Shown: piece by piece, positions 25,782 to 36,736 of the stretch
Position numbering within the stretch: the first letter of the stretch is position 1
Layout: every line of letters begins with the position of its first letter
Origin: Monoglobus sp964617455
Lineage (GTDB): Bacteria; Bacillota; Clostridia; Monoglobales; Monoglobaceae
NCBI GenBank assembly: GCA_964617455.1
Contig: CAZTYF010000006.1
Span: 32,828 to 96,827, forward strand
Direction of reading: 5' to 3'
DNA: 64,000 nucleotides
Notes under the pieces: generated by a model
What the model was told of the DNA's origin: nothing
Database searches by the model: none
Seen by the model: only the letters and a program-made list of their open reading frames with translations
Position numbers and translations under genes: made by a program

Positions 25782-26001
25782 AATAGAAGTACCTCCTATT
25801 TAATCTTAGATATTATATAAATTTTTCATTTTCGACAGAGTAAATCGCTTTTGGGAACAAAAAATCCCCCTCCGCTATTATTTTACCCTATCGGGGAAAA
25901 ATATTCAAGTATTTTTTTGATATTTTATTTCAAATTCTTCAAAAGCCCGGGCGCCGCCGACGGATATGGGGAGGGCCCGAAAATCATCCTTCAAAAAGCT
26001 A

Positions 26002-26030
26002 TTGCATTTTCTTTGGCAATAAAGTATAAT
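26002..26030 (+). promoter_or_regulatory. Promoter of the flippase-mazG-rqcP operon
   Basis: TTGCAT at 26002-26007 and TATAAT at 26025-26030 are 17 bp apart, 33 bp before the TTG start at 26064. Confidence 0.75.
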
Positions 26031-26063
26031 TAAGACAATGCAAGTTATAAGGAGCTGAATCAT

Positions 26064-27821
26064 TTGAGCGAAAAAAAGAAATCGGGGGGCGGCTTTGTTA
26101 AGGGTGCCCTCATTTTGGGTATAGCCAGCCTCATAGTGAAAATCATAGGCGCCTGCTTCAAGATTCCCATGACGAATCTCATCGGGGACGACGGCATGGG
26201 GCTCTTTAACGGCGGCTATCAGATATACACCTTTATGTTTATAATCGCGACCGCCGGTTTTCCGGTGGCGATTTCGAAAATGGTCTCCGAAAGTTTGGCC
26301 CGAGGAGACGAGCTTGATGCCAAGCGGGTGTCTCAAACGGCCTTTTCTCTGCTTTTTGTCATCGGAATCGTGGGCAGCGTTCTTCTTTTCACCTTGGCGG
26401 GGCCCTTTGCCCGAATTGTGGGTATGCCCGATGCCGAGCTTGGCATAAAGGCGATTGCCCCCGCCATATTCTTCGTATCCATGGCATCCGCCCTTAGGGG
26501 CTATTTCCAGGGCAGGCAAAATATGTACCCGACGGCTTTTTCGGAAGTAATCGAATCCATGGGAAAATTGGTAATCGGTCTTGCCGCAGCCGCATTCTTT
26601 ATGAATATGGCAATAAACCAAGACCTGCCGAATTCCTTGGATATTGTAAATCGGGTTGTCCGTTCGGCCCATCTCCGCACAATCTATTCCTCGGCCGGGG
26701 CAATCCTCGGTGTGACGGCAGGCACATTTCTGTCGGCGCTGTTCCTTATCTGTGTGTATATCTTCATGGCGGTTGCCGCCAAGAGACGGGGGGAGAAACT
26801 TGCCCCCTCGGTGACGGCGGCGCAGAAGTTGAGGCCCCGCAAAACAATACTCAAAGAACTGGTGCTTATTGCCATACCCATAACCATCGGCGCTTCGGTT
26901 TCCAGCCTCACCACCCTTATCGATATGTCGACCATAAGCCGGCGGTTGGTGGTCAATCCCTCCGTGTTTGAAAGGTATTCCTATATGTTCGAAGGAGATG
27001 CGGACTTTATGCAAAAGGTCCTGCAGGAGGGCTGGAACGCTGCCGAAATCAACGTCCAAAAGGCCACCTCTCTCTATGGAATGTACACGGGCAAGGCTTT
27101 GACAATGTTCAACCTGCCCCTGACTTTGGTGGTTGCCTTGGGAACCAGTGTGGTTCCCGCCATCTCCGGCTCCTTGGCGGGAGGAGATCGGCTCAAAGCA
27201 AGCAATATAAGCGAGAGCGCCATTCGTCTTGCTCTGCTGTTCGGCGCCCCCTGTGCCATCGGGATGTCGGTTCTGTCGGGAGGAGTTCTCAAACTCTTGT
27301 TCAGTAACGACAATGCGGCAACGGTGCTTTCGATTTTGTCGATTGCGATTATACCCGTATCGGTGGTTCAAGTGACCAATGCCATGCTCCAGGCCTACGG
27401 CAAGGTATACTATCCGGTTATAAATATGCTCATCGGCGGGGCGGCAAAGGTCATATTCAACTTCTTTATGATACCCGTCTTGGGCATCGAAGGCGCCCCC
27501 ATGGGAACGTTTTTGTGCTATTTGATTATCGCCGTCATAAACACGATACAGATAGTCCGCCTCTCGGGTATGAAATTCAAAGCCGTTGATATGGTAATAA
27601 AGCCCATAGCGGCGGCGTTGGTTATGGGCGTCATAGGTCTGCTCCTGGGAAGGATTCTTCCTTCCTCTCGGTTAATGACCTTGATTGAGCTGGCGGCTTG
27701 CGCCGGAATCTATTTGATTATGATATTCGTCGTTCGGGCCGTTAAGCGGGAAGACCTTTTGAATTTGCCCAAAGGCGAAAAGATTGCCGACTTGCTTGCT
27801 CGGTTTAAACTGATAAAATAA
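26064..27821 (+). CDS. SpoVB-like MOP-family polysaccharide flippase
   Basis: The 585-residue protein is polytopic, with about 14 helices. It starts with the typical MATE-like N-terminus of SpoVB/YtgP proteins (GALILGIASLIVKIIGACFKIP) and has an insertion around residues 250-300. The start is a TTG preceded by AAGGAG. Family members move lipid-linked glycans and are tied to spore cortex or cell-wall synthesis. It heads an operon with mazG and rqcP, an arrangement common in clostridia near spoVB-yabN/mazG genes. Whether the organism sporulates cannot be told from this window. Confidence 0.85.
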   Translation: MSEKKKSGGGFVKGALILGIASLIVKIIGACFKIPMTNLIGDDGMGLFNGGYQIYTFMFIIATAGFPVAISKMVSESLARGDELDAKRVSQTAFSLLFVIGIVGSVLLFTLAGPFARIVGMPDAELGIKAIAPAIFFVSMASALRGYFQGRQNMYPTAFSEVIESMGKLVIGLAAAAFFMNMAINQDLPNSLDIVNRVVRSAHLRTIYSSAGAILGVTAGTFLSALFLICVYIFMAVAAKRRGEKLAPSVTAAQKLRPRKTILKELVLIAIPITIGASVSSLTTLIDMSTISRRLVVNPSVFERYSYMFEGDADFMQKVLQEGWNAAEINVQKATSLYGMYTGKALTMFNLPLTLVVALGTSVVPAISGSLAGGDRLKASNISESAIRLALLFGAPCAIGMSVLSGGVLKLLFSNDNAATVLSILSIAIIPVSVVQVTNAMLQAYGKVYYPVINMLIGGAAKVIFNFFMIPVLGIEGAPMGTFLCYLIIAVINTIQIVRLSGMKFKAVDMVIKPIAAALVMGVIGLLLGRILPSSRLMTLIELAACAGIYLIMIFVVRAVKREDLLNLPKGEKIADLLARFKLIK

Positions 27822-27858
27822 TATACAGCTGAGGCCTCGGTGCCCATAAGGAGATAAA

Positions 27859-28533
27859 ATGGATTTTGATTTTAAAAGCGAAGAGGAAAAATACGATTTT
27901 AACGACTTGGTCAAAATAGTGGAACTTCTCAGAGCTCCCGGAGGCTGCCCCTGGGACAGGGAACAGACTCACGAAAGCATCAAGCGGAACCTTATCGAAG
28001 AAGGCTATGAGCTCATTGAGGCCATAGACGGCGGGAATCCCCGAAAAATGGCGGACGAGAGCGGCGATTTGATGCTCCAGGTGGTGTTCCATGCGGTGAT
28101 GGGAAAAGAGGCAGGAGAATATGACATAGATGATGTGACGGACGCCGTATGCCGCAAACTCATTCACCGTCATCCCCATGTGTTCGGAGATGTGAATGTT
28201 TCGGGCAGCGGCGAGGTCCTCAGAAATTGGGACGCCATCAAAAGAGGGGACCGAAGCCAGACAACCGTCTCGGAGGAGATGAGGGGCGTATCCGAATACC
28301 TGCCCGCCCTGATGAGAGCGGAAAAAATTCAAAAAAAGGCCGAAAAAGCGGGCTTTTCCCCGGCGCTCAAAGAATCCGGGGAAGAGGATTTCGGAGCGGA
28401 GCTGTTCGGCCTTGTGAGCAGGGCCCGAAAAGCCGGCGAGGACCCGGAGCTTTTGCTCAGAGAATATACGAATAAATTCATAGACGATTTTGAAAAATAC
28501 GAAAGCGGCAAGACAGCGGACAACAATCCGTAA
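27859..28533 (+). CDS. mazG: MazG nucleoside triphosphate pyrophosphohydrolase
   Basis: The 224-residue protein has the MazG start LRAPGGCPWDREQTHESIKR and the metal-binding EExxE pattern in LIEEGYELIEAI, with ESGDLMLQVV downstream. A second, weaker MazG-like half with LVSRARKAGEDPE and EYTNKFI ends the protein. MazG hydrolyses non-canonical or excess NTPs to NMPs. It is shorter than the two-domain E. coli protein (about 263 residues) and lacks the methylase part of clostridial YabN. It sits 12 bp before rqcP. Confidence 0.9.
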   Translation: MDFDFKSEEEKYDFNDLVKIVELLRAPGGCPWDREQTHESIKRNLIEEGYELIEAIDGGNPRKMADESGDLMLQVVFHAVMGKEAGEYDIDDVTDAVCRKLIHRHPHVFGDVNVSGSGEVLRNWDAIKRGDRSQTTVSEEMRGVSEYLPALMRAEKIQKKAEKAGFSPALKESGEEDFGAELFGLVSRARKAGEDPELLLREYTNKFIDDFEKYESGKTADNNP

Positions 28534-28545
28534 GGAAGAGTAAAT

Positions 28546-28794
28546 ATGAGATTGGATAAATTTTTAAAGGTGTCCCGCATAATCAAGCGGCGCACCGTGG
28601 CAAACGAGGCCTGCGACGGCGGACGGGTATCCGTGGATGGCAGAGTGGTGAAAGCCTCCTATGATGTGAAGCCGGGAGACGAGATTACGATAATGTTCGG
28701 CGAAAAGCCCCTGACCGTAAAAGTCCTCTCCGTGAAGGAAAATCCCCGAAAAGAGGAAGCAGCGGGTATGTATGAAACGGTGGTCAAAAAGTAG
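28546..28794 (+). CDS. rqcP: RqcP, S4-domain ribosome quality-control factor
   Basis: The 82-residue protein is almost wholly an S4 RNA-binding domain. It starts MRLDKFLKVSRIIKRRTVAN and contains the DGRVSVDGR-like turn (GGRVSVDGRVVKASYDVK). In Firmicutes this protein (YabO/HslR type) helps RqcH add C-terminal alanine tails on stalled 50S subunits. The position after mazG matches the usual yabN-yabO order. GGAAGAG precedes the ATG. Confidence 0.9.
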   Translation: MRLDKFLKVSRIIKRRTVANEACDGGRVSVDGRVVKASYDVKPGDEITIMFGEKPLTVKVLSVKENPRKEEAAGMYETVVKK

Positions 28795-28921
28795 AGACCC
28801 GATGCCCGGCAGGGCAAAATCCTCCCCCAAAATTCCTTTGCTAATTTTAACAAAATAAAGGGTTAAAATATAATCGGATTGGGCAAGTCCCATAAAATTA
28901 GACGGCATTGCCCGAAATCTG

Positions 28922-28950
28922 TTGACAACGGGAAAATAATGGGGTATAAT
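28922..28950 (+). promoter_or_regulatory. Perfect-consensus promoter of glnN
   Basis: TTGACA at 28922-28927 and TATAAT at 28945-28950 are 17 bp apart. The transcript would start near 28957 and meet a terminator-like hairpin within 15 bases. Confidence 0.85.
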
Positions 28951-28969
28951 TCACAGCAAGGTCAGCAAA

Positions 28970-29003
28970 GGCGCTGTGAGAATTTCTCGCAGCGCCTGTT
29001 TTA
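28970..29003 (+). promoter_or_regulatory. Terminator-like hairpin in the glnN leader (attenuator)
   Basis: GGCGCTGTGAGAA pairs with TTCTCGCAGCGCC around a very short loop and is followed by TGTTTTAAT. It lies between the promoter and the glnN start, so it can end transcription early unless something prevents it. No known riboswitch signature was seen. Confidence 0.6.
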
Positions 29004-29070
29004 ATACGGAAAAGTAATATATTTTACATATTCAAGTTTAGTCATTAAACTCAGAAAGGATGTTTTGTAA

Positions 29071-31164
<2,094 letters not shown>

Positions 31165-31220
31165 AAAATCCGCAGACACATTATTGATAATACCAAACAG
31201 ATATTACCAATCACAATTTG

Positions 31221-31246
31221 ACAGAATCAATCAACAGAATCAATCA
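31221..31246 (+). repeat. Perfect 13-bp tandem repeat in the amt leader
   Basis: ACAGAATCAATCA occurs twice back to back, directly after a TTG that makes a TTGACA. It may be a binding site for a regulator or an RNA element before the terminator hairpin. Confidence 0.6.
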
Positions 31247-31261
31247 TATGAAAAAGACAAA

Positions 31262-31295
31262 GGGGTCTGAATTTTTTCGGACCTCTTATTTTTTT
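31262..31295 (+). terminator. Terminator hairpin between glnN and amt
   Basis: GGGGTCTGA pairs with TCGGACCTC (two wobble pairs), followed by TTATTTTTTT. It lies 35 bp before the amt start, so it either ends the glnN transcript or acts as an attenuator of amt. Confidence 0.7.
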
Positions 31296-31329
31296 AAATT
31301 TATCACAAACTTTCAAGGAGGAATAAGTT

Positions 31330-33075
31330 ATGGATAATATCATGGAAATGGTAACCAATGAAATGTTCGGCATTTGGTTCTTGATAGGTGCGGCGCTGGT
31401 GTTCTTTATGCAGGCGGGCTTTGCAATGGTCGAAGCCGGTTTCACAAGAGCAAAGAACTCCGGTAACATTATTATGAAAAACCTGATGGACTTCTGTATA
31501 GGCACGGTTATGTTCATCATCCTCGGTTTCGGTCTTATGATGGGCGAAGATGTTTTGGGCGGCTTTATGGGTCTTCCCACTTTGGGAATCTTCACCGATT
31601 ATGCAAACTTCGACTGGTCCAACTTCGTATTCAACTTGGTATTCTGTGCCACGGCGGCCACAATCGTCTCGGGTGCCATGGCGGAGAGGACAAAGTTCTC
31701 GGCCTACTGCGTATATTCCGCGGTTATTTCTCTGGTCGTATACCCCATCGAGGCCCACTGGGTATGGGGCGGCGGCTGGCTGGCTCAATTGGGCTTCCAC
31801 GACTTTGCGGGCTCGGCGGCGATACATATGGTGGGCGGACTTACGGCCCTCATCGGTGCGGCCATGCTGGGCGCCCGTATAGGCAAGTTTACCAAGGACA
31901 AGGACGGCAAGACAAAAGTTCACGCTTTTCCCGGTCATAATATTGTTATCGGCGCTCTTGGCTGTTTCATCCTGTGGTTCGGATGGTACGGCTTCAACGG
32001 TGCGGCCGCCAAATCGGGCGACCAGTTGGCTACGATCTTCATGGCAACGACCATTGCCCCTTCGGTTGCCACCGTCACCTGTATGATATTCACTTGGCTC
32101 AAATACGGCAAGCCCGATGTCTCCATGTGTCTCAACGCATCCCTGGCAGGCTTGGTTGCCATCACGGCGGGCTGCGATATGATAGACGGCTGGGGCTCAA
32201 TCGTCGTAGGTATTGTGGCAGGTCTGTTGGTGGTATTCGGCGTATGGTTCCTTGACAATGTTCTCCATGTGGATGACCCGGTCGGAGCCGTGGCGGTTCA
32301 CTTCATGAACGGTATCTGGGGCACCATAGCGGTAGGCCTGTTTGCTTCCTCAAAGGTTCCCGGCTGCGAAATCAACGGCCTGTTCCACGGCGGCGGATTT
32401 TCACAGCTCGGACTGCAGCTTTTGGGTATAATCACAATCTGCGCCTGGACTGCGGTTACCATGACTATAGCCTTTTGGATAATCAACAAGACGGTGGGCC
32501 TGAGGGTTACCGCGGAAGAGGAAATCGAAGGCCTGGATGTTCATGAGCACGGTATGTCCTCCGCCTATGCGGACTTTATGCCCTCAAGATTGGCGGTTGC
32601 GGAAGGCGCCGTCGAAGAGACCGAGGCGGCTGCGGCTCCCACGCCTATTGCGGTTCCCATTGTGAATGTTCCCTCAAGCTCGGGAGCAACGGAAAAAGAC
32701 AAGGACGGACACCCAATCACCAAGGTGACGGTTGTCTGCAAGGAGTCCAAATTCGAGTCCCTGAAACGGGAAATGAACAACATCGGCGTCACCGGTATGA
32801 CGGTATCCCACGTTTTGGGCTGCGGTATGCAGAAAGGCAAGAGCGAGTTCTATCGTGGAGTTGCCGTGGAGGCCACCTTGCTGCCTAAGATAAAAGTGGA
32901 GATTGTGGTTTGCAGAGTTCCGGTAAACGATGTGGTCAGGGCCGCAAGCAAGGCTCTGTATACCGGTCACATCGGAGACGGAAAGATATTCATCTACGGA
33001 GTGGACGATGTGGTTAAGGTTCGCACGGGAGAGTCGGGCTATGACGCCATGACCGAAGACGGCGAAAACTGCTGA
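31330..33075 (+). CDS. amt: Ammonium transporter fused to a PII signalling domain
   Basis: The 581-residue protein has an Amt domain of 11 helices (about residues 1-410). It contains GAALVFFMQAGFAMVEAGFT, the pore histidines in GSAAIHMVGG and AVHFMNGIWG, and a Pro/Ala linker near 430-450. A GlnB-like PII domain follows (about 465-575). The PII part keeps the T-loop with SEFYRGVAVEA, whose Tyr matches the modified Tyr51 region. PII proteins normally bind Amt channels in trans to block uptake when nitrogen is plentiful, so the fusion builds the regulator into the channel. Confidence 0.93.
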   Translation: MDNIMEMVTNEMFGIWFLIGAALVFFMQAGFAMVEAGFTRAKNSGNIIMKNLMDFCIGTVMFIILGFGLMMGEDVLGGFMGLPTLGIFTDYANFDWSNFVFNLVFCATAATIVSGAMAERTKFSAYCVYSAVISLVVYPIEAHWVWGGGWLAQLGFHDFAGSAAIHMVGGLTALIGAAMLGARIGKFTKDKDGKTKVHAFPGHNIVIGALGCFILWFGWYGFNGAAAKSGDQLATIFMATTIAPSVATVTCMIFTWLKYGKPDVSMCLNASLAGLVAITAGCDMIDGWGSIVVGIVAGLLVVFGVWFLDNVLHVDDPVGAVAVHFMNGIWGTIAVGLFASSKVPGCEINGLFHGGGFSQLGLQLLGIITICAWTAVTMTIAFWIINKTVGLRVTAEEEIEGLDVHEHGMSSAYADFMPSRLAVAEGAVEETEAAAAPTPIAVPIVNVPSSSGATEKDKDGHPITKVTVVCKESKFESLKREMNNIGVTGMTVSHVLGCGMQKGKSEFYRGVAVEATLLPKIKVEIVVCRVPVNDVVRAASKALYTGHIGDGKIFIYGVDDVVKVRTGESGYDAMTEDGENC

Positions 33076-33106
33076 CGATTTCGGGTTCCTCCCGATTAAG
33101 CTTTTT

Positions 33107-33138
33107 GAGGGACGGCCAAAGCCGCCCCTCATTTTTAT
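33107..33138 (+). terminator. Terminator of the nitrogen genes
   Basis: GAGGGACGGC pairs with GCCGCCCCTC around CAAA and is followed by ATTTTTATT. Confidence 0.85.
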
Positions 33139-33179
33139 TCGTTTTGTAAAAATTCTTTTAAATTTATTTAACAAAAACC

Positions 33180-33208
33180 TTGATTTTTCAAAGTAAGTAG
33201 TATACAAT
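33180..33208 (+). promoter_or_regulatory. Promoter of the response regulator gene
   Basis: TTGATT at 33180-33185 and TACAAT at 33203-33208 are 17 bp apart, about 100 bp before the chosen ATG. Confidence 0.65.
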
Positions 33209-33306
33209 GATAAATAAATTGAGAAGGTGCGGCCGATTTGCGGTTGGCATTTTATGCTTTGATTTTACGATTTATTGAAAATAATCCGAGGGGGTGCAAT
33301 ACCGAT

Positions 33307-33999
33307 ATGGGCAAAAAGGTAATGATAGTTGACGATGAGAAGAGTATTGTCGAGATTTTAACCCTCAATCTCAGAAATGAGGGATATACGGTTTGTGCGT
33401 CATATGACGGGGAAGAAGCGGTCAAAAAGGCTGAGATTGAGAAGCCCGATTTGATTTTGTTGGACGTTATGCTGCCCAATTTGGACGGTTTTTCGGTGTG
33501 CAAAAAAATACGGGAAAAATCCGATGTGCCCATCCTCATGATTACCGCTCGCGAGGAGGAAGTTGACAAGGTTTTGGGCCTTGAGCTCGGAGCCGATGAC
33601 TATATAACCAAACCCTTCAGTGTCAGGGAACTGCTTGCAAGGGTAAAGGCCAATATGCGCCGCAGCGACATTGTTCCCCAGCAGGAAGAGGAGGAGTCGG
33701 ACATCATCCAAATCGGAGACTTCACCTTGGACTGCAACCGATATGAATTATACAAAAACGGCAAACTTATCGATTTGACCGTGAGAGAATTCGAATTGAT
33801 TAAGTTTTTGTCGGCCCAGCCCAACAAAATCTACTCCCGAAAAAGTCTCTTGGAATATGTGTGGGACTATGAGTATTACGGAGATGTTCGCACGGTGGAC
33901 GTCACCGTGCGGCGGGTGAGGGAAAAGATAGAAGAAGACCCCTCCCAGCCCAAACACATAATGACCAAAAGAGGCGTAGGGTATTATTTCGCAGTGTAA
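33307..33999 (+). CDS. OmpR/PhoB-family response regulator (orphan)
   Basis: The 230-residue protein starts at 33307 (MGKKVMIVDDEKS) with GAGGGGG upstream. Longer in-frame starts add a stretch foreign to the family. The receiver domain has the acidic pair DD near residue 9, the phospho-acceptor Asp in LILLDVMLPNLDG, and the Lys in ITKPFSVRELLARV. A winged-helix DNA-binding domain (VDVTVRRVREKIE) follows. No sensor kinase gene is next to it. The following gene, 12 bp on, is a D,D-carboxypeptidase, so it may help control wall metabolism, as WalR-type regulators do. Confidence 0.92.
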   Translation: MGKKVMIVDDEKSIVEILTLNLRNEGYTVCASYDGEEAVKKAEIEKPDLILLDVMLPNLDGFSVCKKIREKSDVPILMITAREEEVDKVLGLELGADDYITKPFSVRELLARVKANMRRSDIVPQQEEEESDIIQIGDFTLDCNRYELYKNGKLIDLTVREFELIKFLSAQPNKIYSRKSLLEYVWDYEYYGDVRTVDVTVRRVREKIEEDPSQPKHIMTKRGVGYYFAV

Positions 34000-34011
34000 G
34001 GAAGGCATAAT

Positions 34012-36546
34012 ATGAAAAAGACTCACAAAAAGCTTTTGGCAAAAATTTCGATAATATTGAGCTTGGCGCTGATTTTTCAAATTCCCCTGTTCACCGAATC
34101 GGATGCGGCGCCAATCGGAGGCACCTACATCTCGTCTGCAGGTGCCTGTGTTTTGGATTATGAAACGGGGGAAATCTATTACGAATACAACGGTTACACT
34201 CCCCGTGTTCCCGCAAGTATGACGAAGATTATGAATCTCTACTGTGTGTACGAGGCCCTTTCCAAGGGGGAAATAGGCCTCGATATCCCGGTTCCCGTAA
34301 GCAAAGCCGTCTATGAAAAATCCCGAAATCCCGTCTATCAGAGCGTCCTGCCCCTGAACTACGGAGAGGTATATACGGTTGACCAAATGCTCGACATCGC
34401 CGCGGTATATTCCGCCAGCGGGGCTGCCGTTGCTTTGGCGGAGCTGGTAGGCGGCGGAAGCGAGGATGCCTTCGTGGCCCGAATGAACGACACTGCCGCC
34501 GAAATGGGCCTTGACGCCGTCTATTATGACAGCTGCGGCATAGCGGAGAACAAAATCTCCCCCATAAGTATGGCCAAACTGGCGGCCAATATTATAAGGG
34601 ACTATCCGGATATACTCACCCGCACATCCAAAACGTCGGTTAACTTTCACGGCAACACCTATCCCACCACAAACCATCTGCTTGACACCTATTTCTATGA
34701 CGGAGCCGACGGTCTCAAAACGGGAACGACTCCCGCGGCGGGCTACTGCTTCTGCGGCACCGCCGTCAGAAACGGCAGACGGATGATTTCTGTCACCATG
34801 AGCTCCTCCTCGGCGGGGCAGCGTTTTATCGACACGGCCCGTCTTCTGGACTATGGATTTATGGCGGCAAACGACAAATACGGAAGCATATACCATACCG
34901 ATATCCGGACCTTTGTGGGGGGCACGGAGCTGCCGACCTTTTTATACAGAGGCAGCACCCCCAAGGCGTTGATAATCGGCGAGGACCTTGTCTCCTGCGG
35001 CTTTGATGTGTCCTATGAAGAGAGCACCAAAACCGTGAGGGCAAAGTTCAACGAAAACATGACCCCGGAGCCCATAGACCTTGAAAGCTACAAAAACAAG
35101 GATGGAGAAAAGGCCTTTTCCGTCTCGGACGGAAAAGTGAATTTCGTAATCGACGACGGCGCCGCGGAGCACAAACTCACCGATGTCTATAACATCGGAG
35201 GCTATGTCTGCGTCTCGGTTGACGAACTGGGCGCCATATATTCCTACACCTGGAACGGGGACGAAAAGGCCGCTTATATCACTCCCTCGAACAGGGAGCC
35301 CTCCCAACCGCAGGAGCCTTCCCTTGAGGGATTGACTTCCGAAAGTGCCTATATAATGGACTATGAGACGGGGGCGGAACTCTATGCCCTTGAGGCGAAT
35401 GTTCAAAAACCCGTGGCCTCCATTGCCAAAATGATGTCCGTCTATGTGCTTCTTGATGCAATCAAAGCCGGAGAATTGAGCCTTAACACCCAAGTTCCCA
35501 TAAGCGAAAACGTTTACAACCTGTCCCGCAACGAGAATTACAAAATGATGGCAAATCTGAACTATGACGAGGTCTACACCCTTGACGAGATGCTGGATAT
35601 GATTGTCATCGACTCCGCTGCCGCCTGCGTCACCGCCTGTGCGGAACTTCTGTGCGGGAATGAGGCGGCCTTCGCAGAGCGTATGAACCAAAAGGCTCGG
35701 GAAATCGGCATCTCTTCCGAGTTTCACAACGGCACCGGAGTTTGCCTAAATCCCGATACCGACGGAAAAGAAAACCTTATGTCTGCCAAGGAGATTGCCG
35801 TAATGGCCCGCCGTATGATTGAGGACTATCCGGAAATCTTGGAGCGCACCAAGAGAGCTTCCGTGGATTTTCACGGGCAGACCTATTATAACCTGAACAA
35901 ACTGTTTACGGATTACCGGTATGAAGGAGCGGACGGCTTCAAAAACGGTATGACCGACGCTTCGGGATACTGTATGTGCGGCACCGCGGAACGGAACGGA
36001 AAGCGCGTTATAACCGTAACCCTGCCCTCGAACTCCAACGAGGCAAGGTTCACCGACTCGATTCTCATGTTTGACTACGGCTTTGCCAAGTTGGGCGTGA
36101 AAACCGGAAATTCCCAAAATCCTTCCGCCCCGGCGGATTCCATTGACGGAAGCAAGGAAATCGTCATCAACATCGACGGGAACTATGTTATGGACTTCGG
36201 CAGCACCGCTCCCGTCCTTAGAGGCGACACGGTCACGGCTCCCCTGCGGGAACTTATGGAAACTTTGGAAAAAACCGTCCTTTGGGATGAGGGGAGAAAT
36301 TGCGCCTTGATTTCGGATGAGACCACCACCCTTGAGGTGACTCCCGGCAGCGATGTGATGATAAAAACCGTCACCAATCCCCTGGACGGCAGCGTGGCGA
36401 CGGAGGAGATAAAACTCTCCGTACCTGCGGAAATGATAGGTGATACCCTATGCGCTCCGGTCAGAGCCCTTGCGGAGGCCTTCGGTGCGGCAGTGGTTGT
36501 TCAAAGCGAAACAAATACGCTGCTGATTATAGCGGGCGTGTGCTGA
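34012..36546 (+). CDS. Tandem D-alanyl-D-alanine carboxypeptidase with stalk domain
   Basis: The 844-residue secreted protein has a signal peptide and two penicillin-binding (peptidase S11) domains at about residues 35-290 and 440-690, then a copper-amine-oxidase-N-like stalk domain. Domain 1 has SMTK and KTG but reads S-A-S where the SxN triad is expected (YSASGAAVALAE). Domain 2 has SIAK, but KNG replaces KTG and S-A-A stands at SxN. S11 enzymes trim the terminal D-Ala of peptidoglycan stems. The second domain, at least, may bind rather than cleave. Two fused copies in one chain are unusual. Confidence 0.82.
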   Translation: MKKTHKKLLAKISIILSLALIFQIPLFTESDAAPIGGTYISSAGACVLDYETGEIYYEYNGYTPRVPASMTKIMNLYCVYEALSKGEIGLDIPVPVSKAVYEKSRNPVYQSVLPLNYGEVYTVDQMLDIAAVYSASGAAVALAELVGGGSEDAFVARMNDTAAEMGLDAVYYDSCGIAENKISPISMAKLAANIIRDYPDILTRTSKTSVNFHGNTYPTTNHLLDTYFYDGADGLKTGTTPAAGYCFCGTAVRNGRRMISVTMSSSSAGQRFIDTARLLDYGFMAANDKYGSIYHTDIRTFVGGTELPTFLYRGSTPKALIIGEDLVSCGFDVSYEESTKTVRAKFNENMTPEPIDLESYKNKDGEKAFSVSDGKVNFVIDDGAAEHKLTDVYNIGGYVCVSVDELGAIYSYTWNGDEKAAYITPSNREPSQPQEPSLEGLTSESAYIMDYETGAELYALEANVQKPVASIAKMMSVYVLLDAIKAGELSLNTQVPISENVYNLSRNENYKMMANLNYDEVYTLDEMLDMIVIDSAAACVTACAELLCGNEAAFAERMNQKAREIGISSEFHNGTGVCLNPDTDGKENLMSAKEIAVMARRMIEDYPEILERTKRASVDFHGQTYYNLNKLFTDYRYEGADGFKNGMTDASGYCMCGTAERNGKRVITVTLPSNSNEARFTDSILMFDYGFAKLGVKTGNSQNPSAPADSIDGSKEIVINIDGNYVMDFGSTAPVLRGDTVTAPLRELMETLEKTVLWDEGRNCALISDETTTLEVTPGSDVMIKTVTNPLDGSVATEEIKLSVPAEMIGDTLCAPVRALAEAFGAAVVVQSETNTLLIIAGVC

Positions 36547-36571
36547 AAAAGCAAAAAGCGCTTATAAATTC

Positions 36572-36608
36572 GGCTGTAATTTTGCACAAAAATTACAGCC
36601 CTTTTTTG
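36572..36608 (+). terminator. Terminator after the carboxypeptidase gene
   Basis: GGCTGTAATTTT pairs with AAAATTACAGCC and is followed by CTTTTTTG. Confidence 0.9.
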
Positions 36609-36667
36609 TGCAAATCTATTGCGGGTGTAGATATTGCAAAAACTAAGGCAAAGTTGGGCATTTTTGT

Positions 36668-36720
36668 TTGACAGGGAAATTTATTTGAGCTAAAATATAT
36701 CGGAGTAGATGTGTATAATT
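36668..36720 (+). promoter_or_regulatory. Promoter region of pckG
   Basis: TTGACA (36668-36673), 17 bp, TAAAAT (36691-36696) makes a good promoter. A second -10-like TATAAT lies near 36714, just before the ribosome-binding site, without a clear -35. Confidence 0.7.
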
Positions 36721-36736
36721 CACAAGGAGGTTAATT

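Noticed and set aside
25905..27371. 488-codon minus-strand frame across the SpoVB-like gene
   Set aside because: His/Gly/Arg-rich antisense shadow of a membrane protein gene, with no signature.
28951..28980. TCACAGC/GCTGTGA pairing as an anti-terminator of glnN
   Set aside because: The first half lies at or before the expected transcription start (about 28957), so it would not be in the RNA.
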